Part shown: positions 1 to 8,420 of the stretch, piece by piece
Layout: the number at the start of each line of letters is the position of its first letter
How positions within the stretch are numbered: position 1 is the stretch's first letter
NCBI RefSeq assembly: GCF_000466385.1
Contig: NZ_KE952804.1
Span: 1 to 59,967, forward strand
Source of the DNA: Aneurinibacillus aneurinilyticus ATCC 12856
Lineage (GTDB): Bacteria; Bacillota; Bacilli; Aneurinibacillales; Aneurinibacillaceae
Length of the DNA stretch: 59,967 nucleotides
Direction of reading: 5' to 3'
Notes under the pieces: generated by a model
The model's database searches: none
What the model saw: the letters and a program-made list of their open reading frames with translations, nothing else
What the model was told of the DNA's origin: nothing
Made by a program: the position numbers and the translations under genes

Positions 1-40
1 CCACTCTGGATCGTACTGGATAATCAACACCCTTCTATTT

Positions 41-77
41 TTTTCAATTATGAAAAAATGTTTTTCGATAATGAAAT
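41..77. promoter_or_regulatory. Tandem palindromic activator sites upstream of the hydroxylase operon
   Basis: TTTTCAATTATGAAAA (41-56, arms TTTTCA/TGAAAA) is followed two helical turns later by the variant TTTTCGATAATGAAAT (62-77). They lie about 80-115 bp upstream of the expected start of the sigma-54 promoter at 128-145, the usual place for an enhancer site. The first copy is identical to the one at 11924-11939. Binding by the activator encoded at 12013 is inferred. Confidence 0.65.
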
Positions 78-127
78 AAAAATTAAGAAACAAGGAAAGC
101 AAGTACGCAAAAGATCAGGCGTGACTA

Positions 128-145
128 TTGGCATTAAATTTGCAA
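128..145 (+). promoter_or_regulatory. Sigma-54 (-24/-12) promoter of the hydroxylase operon
   Basis: TTGGCATTAAATTTGCAA matches the sigma-54 consensus TGGCAC-N5-TTGCA with GG at 130-131 and GC at 142-143, exactly ten bases between them. Transcription should start near 154, giving a leader of about 47 nt before coxG. Confidence 0.85.
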
Positions 146-200
146 AATACTAAATTTATTGAATAAAATAATTTTTCTGATTTAAGAAAGGGTGGCTACT

Positions 201-653
201 ATGAAGATCGAATATGAATACACCTTTGACATGCCTCGAGAAGTGGTATGGAACGTTATTCAGGATGAAGATGCGCTTCGTGCCTCCTTGCCGGGATGTA
301 AAGCATTTGAACACGGAGAAGACGATGTGTATCATGCGGAGATGGGAGTAAGCATCGGTCCGGTGAAAGGTATTTTTACTGGTAAGGTTCAGCAGATAAA
401 TCAGGAAGAGCCTACCTATTATCGTCTCTTGGTACGCGGTAAAGGAAAGCCAGGTGAGATCGATGCAGTTGCTGATATGAAGCTGAACCAAGCGGAACAG
501 GGAACGAAATTGATTTGCAGTGCTGATGTGCAGGTAACGGGTGTTCTCGCTTCTGTCGGTCAGCGCATTATGAACGGAGCGGCAAAAGTTGTGCTGGGCC
601 AGTTTTTCAAAGCTATGGATAAGGAAATGAAGCAACGACAAACACAATGCTAA
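201..653 (+). CDS. coxG: CoxG-like SRPBCC-fold protein
   Basis: Protein of about 150 residues of the CO-dehydrogenase subunit G family (SRPBCC/START-like fold). It opens with the typical strand and helix KIEYEYTFDMPREVVW and carries LPGCKAFE, a family signature near residue 30. CoxG of Oligotropha is known to help membrane anchoring or maturation of the enzyme; the role here is inferred from family and position. ATG 201 is preferred because AAGAAAGGGTGG lies just upstream; an in-frame GTG at 192 is the alternative. It is the first gene after the sigma-54 promoter and is followed 26 bp later by the iron-sulfur subunit. Confidence 0.8.
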   Translation: MKIEYEYTFDMPREVVWNVIQDEDALRASLPGCKAFEHGEDDVYHAEMGVSIGPVKGIFTGKVQQINQEEPTYYRLLVRGKGKPGEIDAVADMKLNQAEQGTKLICSADVQVTGVLASVGQRIMNGAAKVVLGQFFKAMDKEMKQRQTQC

Positions 654-679
654 TGAATCCTATACGGAGGTGGCCAGAC

Positions 680-1207
680 GTGTCTGCAAAAAAAATAAAA
701 ATTTCGGTAAAGGTGAACGGGATTCAGCATACGGCAGAAGTGGAAGCGCGCTTGCTGCTCGTTCATTATTTGCGCGATGTTCTGGATTTGACAGGAACAC
801 ATGTCGGCTGTGATACGACACAGTGCGGAGCCTGTACGATTATGCTAAATGGCGAAGCCGTTAAATCCTGCACCGTTCTCGCTGTTCAGGCGGATGGGGG
901 AGAAGTGATGACGGTAGAGGGGATCGGCAGTATGGAGCAACTCCATCCGATTCAGGAAGGATTTTGGGAAAAACATGGACTGCAATGCGGATTTTGTACG
1001 TCTGGTGTCATGATGGCTACGATGGGATTACTGCAGGAGAACCCAGAGCCAACAGAACAGGAAATTCGTGAAGGCCTAAAGGGTGTAATCTGCCGCTGTA
1101 CAGGTTATCAGTATATCGTTGGCGCAATCCAGGATGCGGCGCAGCGTATGTCCGAAGCCAAACGTGGGGAAGAGATCGAAACGCTACATGCGGGAGGAGG
1201 CAAATAA
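680..1207 (+). CDS. coxS: Molybdenum hydroxylase small subunit, two [2Fe-2S] clusters
   Basis: Iron-sulfur subunit of a xanthine oxidase-family enzyme. The plant-type ferredoxin domain has CDTTQCGAC near residues 43-51 with a further Cys after it. The C-terminal helical domain has CGFC near 103 and CRC near 137, which together ligate the second cluster. It passes electrons from the molybdenum site to FAD. Start GTG 680 is chosen over an upstream in-frame ATG (647) because GGAGGTGG sits seven bases before it; the ATG would overlap coxG. The C-terminal tail after CTGYQYIVGAIQDA is unremarkable. The stop lies two bases before the large subunit. Confidence 0.93.
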   Translation: MSAKKIKISVKVNGIQHTAEVEARLLLVHYLRDVLDLTGTHVGCDTTQCGACTIMLNGEAVKSCTVLAVQADGGEVMTVEGIGSMEQLHPIQEGFWEKHGLQCGFCTSGVMMATMGLLQENPEPTEQEIREGLKGVICRCTGYQYIVGAIQDAAQRMSEAKRGEEIETLHAGGGK

Positions 1208-1209
1208 GA

Positions 1210-3558
1210 ATGGCAAGCATGATTGGAATGCGGGTCAAGCGTAAAGAAGATCCTAAGCTGATTACCGGTAACGGGAATTTCACGGATGATATTAAACTTC
1301 CCGGCATGTTATATGCAGCGTTTCTGCGCAGCACACATGCCCATGCCCGAATCAAGCGGATCGATGTTAGTCAGGCTGTAGAGCTTCCAGGTGTTGTGGC
1401 AGTTTATACGGGAGAGGATCTAACGGGAAAGATAAAGTCTGTGCCGACATCCTGGTATGTGCCTGGCTGCAACTTGAAAGCGAAAGATCGGAGCCCCCTT
1501 GCGGTCGATAAGGTATTGTACGTAGGCGAAGGAGTAGCTATGGTGGTAGCGGAGGATCGCTATACAGCATACGATGCACTCAATGCGATTGAGGTGGAGT
1601 ATGAAGAATTGAAGGCTGTTACCGGACAGGAAGCGGCGTTGAAGGACGGTGCGCCACTCGTACATGAGGATGTAAAGAACAACCTTGCCTTTCTTTGGAA
1701 AGCGGGAGATGTGCCAGATGAAGCATTCACCAATGCAGAAGTCGTAGTTCGTGAGCGGTATTATGAACAGCGGGTTGTACCGAACCCGATGGAAACGAGA
1801 GCAGCTGTAGCGCAATACAATTCGGGTAGCGGAGATATGACGGTATGGTGTACATCGCAAAATCCGCACATTCATCGGATGGTATATGCGGAGGTGCTCG
1901 GTATCCCGGAATCCAAGCTGCGTATTATAGCGCCCGATGTCGGCGGCGGATTCGGAGCCAAAATCGGCGTGTATGCCGATGAGGCAGTCGTGGCTTATGC
2001 TGCCCGTCATCTTAAGCGTCCTGTTAAATGGATGGAAGATCGGAAAGAACATTTTATGGCTACGAACCATGCCCGCGATGAAGTTATTGAAGTGGAGCTG
2101 GCCGGAAAACGTGACGGTACGATGACGGCGCTGCGTGTACGTAATACGGCTAATATGGGTGCCTACTTGTCTACGATGGGTGCAGGCGTTCCGACTATCT
2201 GCTTTGGTTTAATGGTAACCGGTGCCTATGCGATTCCACAGGCGGCAGTAGAAGTATATGGCGTGTATACGAACACGACGCCGACCGATGCATATCGCGG
2301 TGCAGGAAAGCCGGAATCCGCCTATCAAATCGAACGTGCGGTTGATGCGTTCGCGCGTGAGATTGGCATGGACCCTGTAGAAATCAGACGCAAAAATTTT
2401 GTTCCGAAAGAGAAGTTTCCTTACGATACTGCGATGGCAGTTACGTATGACAGCGGTGATTACATGCTGACATTGGACAAGGCTTTGGAGATAGCGGATT
2501 ATGAAGAGCTTCGCCGAGAACAGGAAGCTTTGCGCAAGCAAGGACGTTATCTGGGCATCGGGCTTTCCACTTATGTAGAATTGTGCGGGCTTGGACCATC
2601 CAAAGTAGCTGGCGCCATCGGCCTGCAATTCGGGCAGTGGGAGAACGCTACTGTACGGGTACATCCGTCCGGTAAGGTAACTGTGCTCACAGGGGCTTCG
2701 CCGCACGGTCAGGGAGAAGATACGACATTTGCCCAGGTCGTAGCGGATAAGTTTGGTGTACCGCTAGAAGATATCGAGGTGTTACACGGCGATACACAGA
2801 TGATACCGATGGGCTGGGGCACATACGGGTCGCGTACGACTCCGGTGGGTGGTGCCGCTGTAGCTATTGCAGCGGAACGTGTAACCGAGAAAGCGAAGAA
2901 AATTGCTGCCCATGAGCTGGAAGTATCTACCGAAGATCTTGAATTTTCTGATGGTATTTTTCAGGTGAAGGGTGTGCCGGGACACCAGCGTACATTCCAG
3001 GAAATTGCAAGATCAGCCAATATGGCCTGGAATCTGCCGGAAGGAATGGAGCCTGCGCTTGAAGCCCAATCATTCTTCGATCCATCGAATTTCGTCTACC
3101 CGTTCGGTGCCCATATTTGTGTGGTGGAAGTGGATTCGAATACAGGTCAAATCGAATTAAAACGCTATATTGCGGTCGATGATGTAGGGCGTGTCATCAA
3201 TCCGATGATTGCGGAGGGGCAAGTGCATGGCGGACTGGCCCAGGGAATTGGGCAAGCGTTATGGGAAGGTGCGGTATACGAAGAGAATGGTCAGCTTATT
3301 TCCGGTACATTCATGGATTATACGATGCCTAAGGCTGATTTTTTTCCTGTGCTGGAAACCGCCTTTACCGAAACGCCTTCCCCGGTCAATCCATTAGGAG
3401 CCAAAGGCGTCGGCGAGACGGGAGCGACAGCTTCTCCACCGGCGGTTGTCAACGCCGTGCTGGACGCCTTGCGACCGTTCGGTATTACGCATCTGGATAT
3501 GCCGCTGACGCCTGAGAAGGTTTGGAGAGCGATGCAGAAAGGGAGGAAGGAAGCATGA
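1210..3558 (+). CDS. coxL: Molybdenum hydroxylase large (Mo-cofactor) subunit, not a form I CO dehydrogenase
   Basis: Catalytic subunit of 782 residues with the N-terminal aldehyde oxidase a/b hammerhead domain (about 15-130) and the molybdopterin-binding domains after it. GGGFGAKIG binds cofactor. The active-site loop near 360-367 reads AYRGAGK where form I CO dehydrogenase has AYRCSFR, so the Cys that carries the Cu-S-Mo centre is absent. GVGETG near 735 supplies the catalytic Glu of the xanthine oxidase family. It therefore probably hydroxylates an aldehyde or N-heterocycle; the substrate is unknown. GGAGGAGG at 1193-1200 precedes the ATG. Its end overlaps coxM by ATGA. Confidence 0.92.
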   Translation: MASMIGMRVKRKEDPKLITGNGNFTDDIKLPGMLYAAFLRSTHAHARIKRIDVSQAVELPGVVAVYTGEDLTGKIKSVPTSWYVPGCNLKAKDRSPLAVDKVLYVGEGVAMVVAEDRYTAYDALNAIEVEYEELKAVTGQEAALKDGAPLVHEDVKNNLAFLWKAGDVPDEAFTNAEVVVRERYYEQRVVPNPMETRAAVAQYNSGSGDMTVWCTSQNPHIHRMVYAEVLGIPESKLRIIAPDVGGGFGAKIGVYADEAVVAYAARHLKRPVKWMEDRKEHFMATNHARDEVIEVELAGKRDGTMTALRVRNTANMGAYLSTMGAGVPTICFGLMVTGAYAIPQAAVEVYGVYTNTTPTDAYRGAGKPESAYQIERAVDAFAREIGMDPVEIRRKNFVPKEKFPYDTAMAVTYDSGDYMLTLDKALEIADYEELRREQEALRKQGRYLGIGLSTYVELCGLGPSKVAGAIGLQFGQWENATVRVHPSGKVTVLTGASPHGQGEDTTFAQVVADKFGVPLEDIEVLHGDTQMIPMGWGTYGSRTTPVGGAAVAIAAERVTEKAKKIAAHELEVSTEDLEFSDGIFQVKGVPGHQRTFQEIARSANMAWNLPEGMEPALEAQSFFDPSNFVYPFGAHICVVEVDSNTGQIELKRYIAVDDVGRVINPMIAEGQVHGGLAQGIGQALWEGAVYEENGQLISGTFMDYTMPKADFFPVLETAFTETPSPVNPLGAKGVGETGATASPPAVVNAVLDALRPFGITHLDMPLTPEKVWRAMQKGRKEA

Positions 3559-4412
3559 TACCGAGCACGTTTGACTATGTCCGCGCCGAAACGGTAGAAG
3601 ATGCTATTAAGCTGCTAGTGGAAAGCGAAGGGGAAGGGAAGCTGCTTGCCGGAGGCCACAGCTTGCTGCCGTTAATGAAATTCCGTTTGACTTCACCGGG
3701 TACATTAATCGATATTAACCATATTTCCGATTTGCAGGGCGTTCAACTGAAGGATGAGAGGCTAGTGGTCGGTGCGCTTACTACTCATCGTGACATAATC
3801 AAGGATCAGCTCGTTCAGGAGCATATTCCCGTGCTTGCACAGACTGCCCGTCAAATCGGAGATATACAGGTTCGTAGCCGCGGCACAGTCGGGGGAAACA
3901 TTGCACATGCCGATCCGGCCGCCGATTTGCCGGGGGTTGCACTTGCATTGGAGGCGGAGATCGAACTGCAAGATGAAGACGGCAAACAGCGGGTGAGCGC
4001 CGATGGCTTTTTTTTCGGACCGCTGTTGACCGCTTTGCCTGAGACGAGTGTTCTGACAGCCGTCTCTTTCCTTATTCCGCCTATGCATGCGAAGAGCGTC
4101 TATGTAAAGTATGAACATCCGGCTTCGGGCTATGCGGTGGTTGGTGTATGCGCGATTGCAGGGAAAAATGCCAGCGGTAAGGTGGATTTCATCCGGGTTG
4201 GGATTAATGGAGTGAGTGATGTTGCCTATCGAGCCTCTGCGGTGGAGGAAGCGCTGCTGGGCAAAGCGGTGACGGAAGAAAACATCCGCAAAGCGGCACT
4301 GCTGGCGACAAAGGATGCAGAGATGAGCGGAGATATGTTTGCTTCTGCCGAATATAGGAGCCATCTCTGTAGTATATATACGGAACGTGCATTAAAACAA
4401 GTATTGTTGTAA
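3555..4412 (+). CDS. coxM: Molybdenum hydroxylase medium (FAD) subunit
   Basis: FAD-binding subunit of about 285 residues. AGGHSLLP near residue 32 and TVGGNIAHADPAAD near 111 are the two FAD-contact motifs of the vanillyl-alcohol-oxidase fold, followed by the CO-dehydrogenase flavoprotein C-terminal domain. It passes electrons from the iron-sulfur clusters to an acceptor. ATG 3555 overlaps the large subunit stop (ATGA) with GGGAGGAAGG before it, so translation is coupled. The order S-L-M differs from the M-S-L of Oligotropha cox. Confidence 0.92.
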   Translation: MIPSTFDYVRAETVEDAIKLLVESEGEGKLLAGGHSLLPLMKFRLTSPGTLIDINHISDLQGVQLKDERLVVGALTTHRDIIKDQLVQEHIPVLAQTARQIGDIQVRSRGTVGGNIAHADPAADLPGVALALEAEIELQDEDGKQRVSADGFFFGPLLTALPETSVLTAVSFLIPPMHAKSVYVKYEHPASGYAVVGVCAIAGKNASGKVDFIRVGINGVSDVAYRASAVEEALLGKAVTEENIRKAALLATKDAEMSGDMFASAEYRSHLCSIYTERALKQVLL

Positions 4413-4418
4413 TCGAGA

Positions 4419-4440
4419 GGACCCTCTGTGCTGAGGGTCC
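4419..4440 (+). other. Intercistronic hairpin between coxM and coxD
   Basis: Perfect 8-bp stem GGACCCTC/GAGGGTCC with a six-base loop. No T-run follows, so it is more likely an mRNA stability or partial attenuation element than a full terminator; it separates the structural genes from the maturation genes. Confidence 0.55.
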
Positions 4441-4464
4441 TTGATTATCCGGGAAAGAAAGGGG

Positions 4465-5352
4465 ATGGGACGAATCGAGACGAACATGATGTTCATTGAA
4501 CAAGCTTTTCAGGAACAAGGTTATGTGACAGACCGTTCGACTGCCACGGCACTGCAACTCGTGATGGCACTAAAAAAACCACTGCTTGTGGAAGGGCCTG
4601 CAGGCGTGGGAAAAACTGAAATTGCCAAAGTATTGGCCCGTGCACTGGATACACGGCTTATTCGGCTGCAGTGCTACGAAGGGCTGGATGTAAATACAGC
4701 ATTATACGAATGGAATTATCAGAAACAGCTGCTTCATCTTAAACTAACAGAGCAAAGCGGAATGACACCAGCGGAAAGGGAAGCCGAAATTTTCAGTTCA
4801 GATTTCCTGTTTCGCCGCCCGCTTCTTGAAGCAATTTCGGATGTGGATGCTTCACCGGTGCTACTAATAGATGAGGTGGATAGGGCAGATGAAGAGTTTG
4901 AAGCCTTTTTGCTGGAGGTGTTGGCCGAATTTCAAATAACGGTTCCTGAGCTTGGTACACTTTACGCCCGGCATCGCCCCTATGTTATTTTAACGTCCAA
5001 CCGGACGCGGGAATTGAGTGAGGCCCTACGGCGCAGGTGCCTGTATCATTGGATTTCGTATCCGGATCCGGAGAAGGAGAAGGCGATTCTGGCTTCACGC
5101 TTACCGGGCATTGACACACGATTGGCAGGACAAATTGTAAACATAATGGAGAGAATACGCCGTATGCCGCTTGATAAAATTCCGGGTGTCGCGGAAAGCC
5201 TGGATTGGGCGCATGCTTTGACTGTACTTCACCAGGGCGAATTGGATGCACAAACTGTAAAAGAAACACTTGGATGCATCGCCAAGGATCTGGATGATTG
5301 GAAACAGATTGAACAGGCGTTAGAAGAAGGGTGGATGTCCGGCAATGTGTAA
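4465..5352 (+). CDS. coxD: MoxR/CoxD-type AAA+ ATPase
   Basis: AAA+ protein of about 295 residues with Walker A GPAGVGKT near 43, Walker B LLIDEVD near 134, sensor 1 ILTSNRTREL near 177 and the arginine pair RRRC after it. MoxR ATPases work with VWA-domain partners to insert cofactors; CoxD is needed to mature the Cu-S-Mo site of CO dehydrogenase. The next gene encodes the expected VWA partner and overlaps it by eight bases. The start is not certain: ATG 4465 follows GAAAGGGG directly, ATG 4486/4489 lie further in, and TTG 4441 further out. Confidence 0.88.
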   Translation: MGRIETNMMFIEQAFQEQGYVTDRSTATALQLVMALKKPLLVEGPAGVGKTEIAKVLARALDTRLIRLQCYEGLDVNTALYEWNYQKQLLHLKLTEQSGMTPAEREAEIFSSDFLFRRPLLEAISDVDASPVLLIDEVDRADEEFEAFLLEVLAEFQITVPELGTLYARHRPYVILTSNRTRELSEALRRRCLYHWISYPDPEKEKAILASRLPGIDTRLAGQIVNIMERIRRMPLDKIPGVAESLDWAHALTVLHQGELDAQTVKETLGCIAKDLDDWKQIEQALEEGWMSGNV

Positions 5353-6487
5353 GGTGCTGTCGGGGCATGTTTTGCGTTTCTGTCAACAGCTTCGTCAAAA
5401 TGGTGTAAACGTAGGTCCGGGTGAAACGATGGATGCTCTGCGAGCACTTGAAGCAGTTGATATGGCTGATGAACGTATCTTCCATTCGGCGCTTCGGCTG
5501 GTGCTTTGCTCAAGTCTGGAAGAACAGGAAAAATTCGACCGTATTTATCAGCTATATTTTCATTCTCAATATAAAAAAGAGGATAAAGCTGGAATCGCGT
5601 TGTTTTCGGAAGAAATGCACACAGATGATAAACAAGAAAAGGATAAACGGCAAGAACGGTATGCACCGGGAAGCGTTTTGGCCGCGCCGTCGAACGATAA
5701 GATGGGAGAAAGCAAGGGCTTCTCTCTTTCCGCTCGTCTTGCACTTTATGATGTAAACGGTTCGGCAACTCCCTGTATCCCGCAGGAGAAGGAAGCGGAA
5801 GTGCTAAAAAGTGCAAAAGACCTTTGTCGGCAGGTGCAGCTTTGTAAAAGCCGGCGCTGGAAGCCGATGAAGCATGGTGTGCGACTGGATATGCGTAGGA
5901 CCTTTCGCAAGAGCGTGGCATATGGGGGAGAAGTTCTAAATCTGGTCCGTAAAGGGAAACCTCCGCGTCAGGCGGAATTTGTTCTATTGTGTGATGGAAG
6001 CCGTTCCATGGAGGGGATCGCCGAGACGGTGCTGCAATTCGCCTGGGCACTGACCCGTTCTGCGAAACGGGTGGAAACATTTCTATTCTCGACTCGGCTG
6101 AAGCGCGTTACAGGTCAATTTAAGCTTGCGTTTGGCAAGGCAAGGCCAAAGCTTACGGTACAAGGAACGGAATGGGGCGGAGGCACGCGTATTGGTGAGT
6201 CGTTGGATACCTTCGTGTCACGTTACGGCTCACAGCTATTGAATCCGAACACGATAGTGATTATTGCCAGCGATGGATTGGATACAGGAGCTATAGAGGA
6301 ATTGGAGAGTGCCATGCGTATCCTTCGTCGCAAAGCGGCCGGGATAATATGGCTTAATCCGCTGCTGTCCTTATCTGGCTATCTTCCGGAAGCAAGAGGG
6401 ATGAAGACGGCTTTACCCTACATTGATGTATTTACTTCTGTAGAAAGTTTGTTTACCGGTTTGCGATGGCTTAAACCAATACGATGA
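5345..6487 (+). CDS. coxE: CoxE-like VWA-domain protein
   Basis: Protein of 380 residues. The N-terminal half is the CoxE-type helical region with a charged, low-complexity linker (about 85-120). The C-terminal half is a von Willebrand A domain with MIDAS motif DGSRS near 216, GGTRIG near 280 and ASDGLD near 310. It pairs with the MoxR ATPase as a maturation chaperone for the hydroxylase. The ATG lies inside the end of coxD, with AGAAGGGTGG before it, so the two are translationally coupled. Its presence with a non-CO enzyme suggests the pair acts more broadly than on copper insertion. Confidence 0.87.
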   Translation: MCKVLSGHVLRFCQQLRQNGVNVGPGETMDALRALEAVDMADERIFHSALRLVLCSSLEEQEKFDRIYQLYFHSQYKKEDKAGIALFSEEMHTDDKQEKDKRQERYAPGSVLAAPSNDKMGESKGFSLSARLALYDVNGSATPCIPQEKEAEVLKSAKDLCRQVQLCKSRRWKPMKHGVRLDMRRTFRKSVAYGGEVLNLVRKGKPPRQAEFVLLCDGSRSMEGIAETVLQFAWALTRSAKRVETFLFSTRLKRVTGQFKLAFGKARPKLTVQGTEWGGGTRIGESLDTFVSRYGSQLLNPNTIVIIASDGLDTGAIEELESAMRILRRKAAGIIWLNPLLSLSGYLPEARGMKTALPYIDVFTSVESLFTGLRWLKPIR

Positions 6488-6500
6488 CAGAGGTGGTACG

Positions 6501-7646
6501 GTGACGGAAAATTTACAGATAGCCTTGGCCATAGAAGAAGCGGTGCGATCAGGAAGGCAAATAGTGCTGGCAACCGTAGTAAAAGTGAAAGGCTCCGCGT
6601 ATCGGCGCGAGGGGGCGAAGATGGTTATTGATGAGCAAGGCGGCACGTGTGGCATGATTTCGGGAGGTTGCCTGGAGCCTGATGTAGTGCAGATGGCTGA
6701 AGAAGTTATCAGCAAAGGAGTGCCGTTGAACAAACAGTATGTTCTGGATGAAGATGTGGTATGGGGATTGGGGCTAGGTTGTCCAGGAACGGTGGATCTC
6801 TACCTGGAGCCCGTTGCGCTTGAAGATACAAAACCAGCCGGTCCGTTTGGTGTCTGGTTAGCTTGTATGAAAGAGAAGAAGGCCGGTATACTCGGCACGG
6901 TGCTGAATGAGAAGGCGGAAGAGGGGCGAGGCCGGATTTTTGTTTCTGAAGAAGGGATGGTTACAGGTAGTTTAGGTGCATTTATGCTCGACGAATGGTT
7001 TGTAGGAATAGCAAAGCGCAAGTTGGAGGAGCAAGCCCCGAAATCGGAGACGAAACTTTTTACATTGCCGGATGGAGAGAACATAGAAATATTTACCGAT
7101 GTGCATGTTCCACCGATTGAACTAATGATTTTCGGTGCCGGACATGACGCCATTCCGCTAGCAAATATAAGCCGTACACTAGGGTGGCAAACGACAGTGA
7201 TTGATCCGCGTCCTGCCTATAATGATGACCAGCGCTTTCCGGGAGTAAATCGAATTCTCATTCATCCTTCCTCTTTTCAGGAGAAGGTAAGCATCGGTCG
7301 GCGGACATATGTAGTCGTGATGAATCATCATCTGGAACGGGATCAGGAAACGCTAAAGTTTGTTCTGCCATCAAACGCGCCGTACGTTGGCGTGCTGGGG
7401 CCGCGTTCCCGGCGGATTCGTATGCTTGAAGCGCTTGAAAAAGAGGGGACAATATTTGCGCCTTTGTGTATGGAGAGGGTGTACAGTCCAGTCGGTCTTG
7501 ATATCGGTGCCGTATCACCAGAGGAAATCGCGACGAGTATTGCTGCGGAAATTCTATCGGTTCGAAATGGCCATAGTGGCGGATTTCTTCACGGGAAGGA
7601 AGCGATCCACCAACCGGGCTTTCATGCCTGCAGGATAAATAAGTAG
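6501..7646 (+). CDS. xdhC: XdhC/CoxF-family molybdenum cofactor maturation protein
   Basis: 381 residues with both family domains: an N-terminal XdhC/CoxI domain containing GSAYRREGAKMV and SGGCLEPDV (about 30-65), and a C-terminal Rossmann domain beginning FGAGHDAIPL near 211 and ending SPVGLDIGAVSPEEIA. XdhC proteins bind the molybdenum cofactor and help place the terminal sulfido ligand before insertion. GTG 6501 is supported by GAGGTGG four bases upstream; it lies 13 bp after coxE. Two-domain length fits the full-size family. Confidence 0.88.
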   Translation: MTENLQIALAIEEAVRSGRQIVLATVVKVKGSAYRREGAKMVIDEQGGTCGMISGGCLEPDVVQMAEEVISKGVPLNKQYVLDEDVVWGLGLGCPGTVDLYLEPVALEDTKPAGPFGVWLACMKEKKAGILGTVLNEKAEEGRGRIFVSEEGMVTGSLGAFMLDEWFVGIAKRKLEEQAPKSETKLFTLPDGENIEIFTDVHVPPIELMIFGAGHDAIPLANISRTLGWQTTVIDPRPAYNDDQRFPGVNRILIHPSSFQEKVSIGRRTYVVVMNHHLERDQETLKFVLPSNAPYVGVLGPRSRRIRMLEALEKEGTIFAPLCMERVYSPVGLDIGAVSPEEIATSIAAEILSVRNGHSGGFLHGKEAIHQPGFHACRINK

Positions 7647-7660
7647 GAAGGGGCATGTGT

Positions 7661-8278
7661 ATGCAGTCCGATATAGCAGCCTTAATTCTTGCGGCCGGGG
7701 CGTCAAGCCGGATGGGAAAACCTAAGCAATTGTTGAAACTGGGTGAAAAATACATGTTGGAACAAGTCATTCGGCTGGCCTTATCTGCCGAGTTTACGGA
7801 AATTGTGGCGGTAGTAGGGTGTCACTCGGAACAAATTCGTCGGCTTATTCCAATAGAAGACACCAGGTTCAGATGGACGGTGAATCCTGATGCGCTAATG
7901 GGACAGAGTACGTCGCTGCAAGCTGGATTTCGAGCGTTAGGAGAAGGAGTGGAGGGAGTGATGGTCTTGCTCGGAGATCAACCTTTCATTTCTGAAAAAA
8001 CCATTCGTCACATTTTCGAAGAAGGAAGCTCTATATTGAATGAAACACAAGGTTCCGTCGTCATTCAACCTTCATTTCGAGGCCGGATTGGGCACCCTGT
8101 ATTTTTTGTTAGGCCGCCGCATGCTGATATCCTCTGCCTGCAGGGAGATCAAGGGGCTAAAGGCATTTTAGGGAAGCTGGACGGACGTATTTTTGTACCG
8201 GTAGAGGATGAAGGAACTGTAATAGATTTGGATACGCCGGAAGATGTTAAACAGTATGATTTCAAAAATGAAAAATAG
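7661..8278 (+). CDS. mocA: MocA-like molybdenum cofactor cytidylyltransferase
   Basis: Nucleotidyltransferase of about 205 residues with the MobA/MocA signature LAAGASSRMGKPKQLL at residues 10-25 and GDQP for metal binding near 106. MocA enzymes attach CMP to molybdopterin, giving the MCD cofactor that bacterial xanthine oxidase-family enzymes use. Position at the end of the operon supports a dedicated role. ATG 7661 is chosen because GGAAGGGG sits seven bases before it; ATG 7655 is one base from that Shine-Dalgarno. The last codons overlap the activator-type palindromes at 8259-8294. Confidence 0.85.
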   Translation: MQSDIAALILAAGASSRMGKPKQLLKLGEKYMLEQVIRLALSAEFTEIVAVVGCHSEQIRRLIPIEDTRFRWTVNPDALMGQSTSLQAGFRALGEGVEGVMVLLGDQPFISEKTIRHIFEEGSSILNETQGSVVIQPSFRGRIGHPVFFVRPPHADILCLQGDQGAKGILGKLDGRIFVPVEDEGTVIDLDTPEDVKQYDFKNEK

Positions 8279-8294
8279 ATTTCTTTTTTGAAAA
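8259..8294. promoter_or_regulatory. Second pair of palindromic activator sites
   Basis: ATTTCAAAAATGAAAA (8259-8274) and ATTTCTTTTTTGAAAA (8279-8294), 20 bp apart, resemble the pair at 41-77 (13/16 and 12/16 matches). They straddle the mocA stop codon and lie about 80-115 bp upstream of the expected start of the second sigma-54 promoter. Confidence 0.55.
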
Positions 8295-8346
8295 AATGTT
8301 GTTGTGTAACGATATGATATGCCTGATTTTATGATGGATTTCATAG

Positions 8347-8364
8347 TTGGTATTTTTCTTGCTT
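8347..8364 (+). promoter_or_regulatory. Sigma-54 (-24/-12) promoter of the carboxylase operon
   Basis: TTGGTATTTTTCTTGCTT has GG at 8349-8350 and GC at 8361-8362, ten bases apart, with the TTGC -12 element intact. The start should fall near 8374, giving a leader of about 47 nt, the same length as for the first sigma-54 promoter. Confidence 0.8.
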
Positions 8365-8420
8365 CCTTTTGAAAGAAGCAAGGGTAAAAGTACATATTTT
8401 TGAAAGAGGTGAAGCAACGC

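Noticed and set aside
156-647. 163-codon open frame on the minus strand over coxG
   Set aside because: Antisense shadow of a well-supported gene; no ribosome binding site and no protein-like motif.
1210-3558. Annotation as carbon monoxide dehydrogenase
   Set aside because: The active-site Cys motif of CO dehydrogenase is absent (AYRGAGK instead of AYRCSFR).
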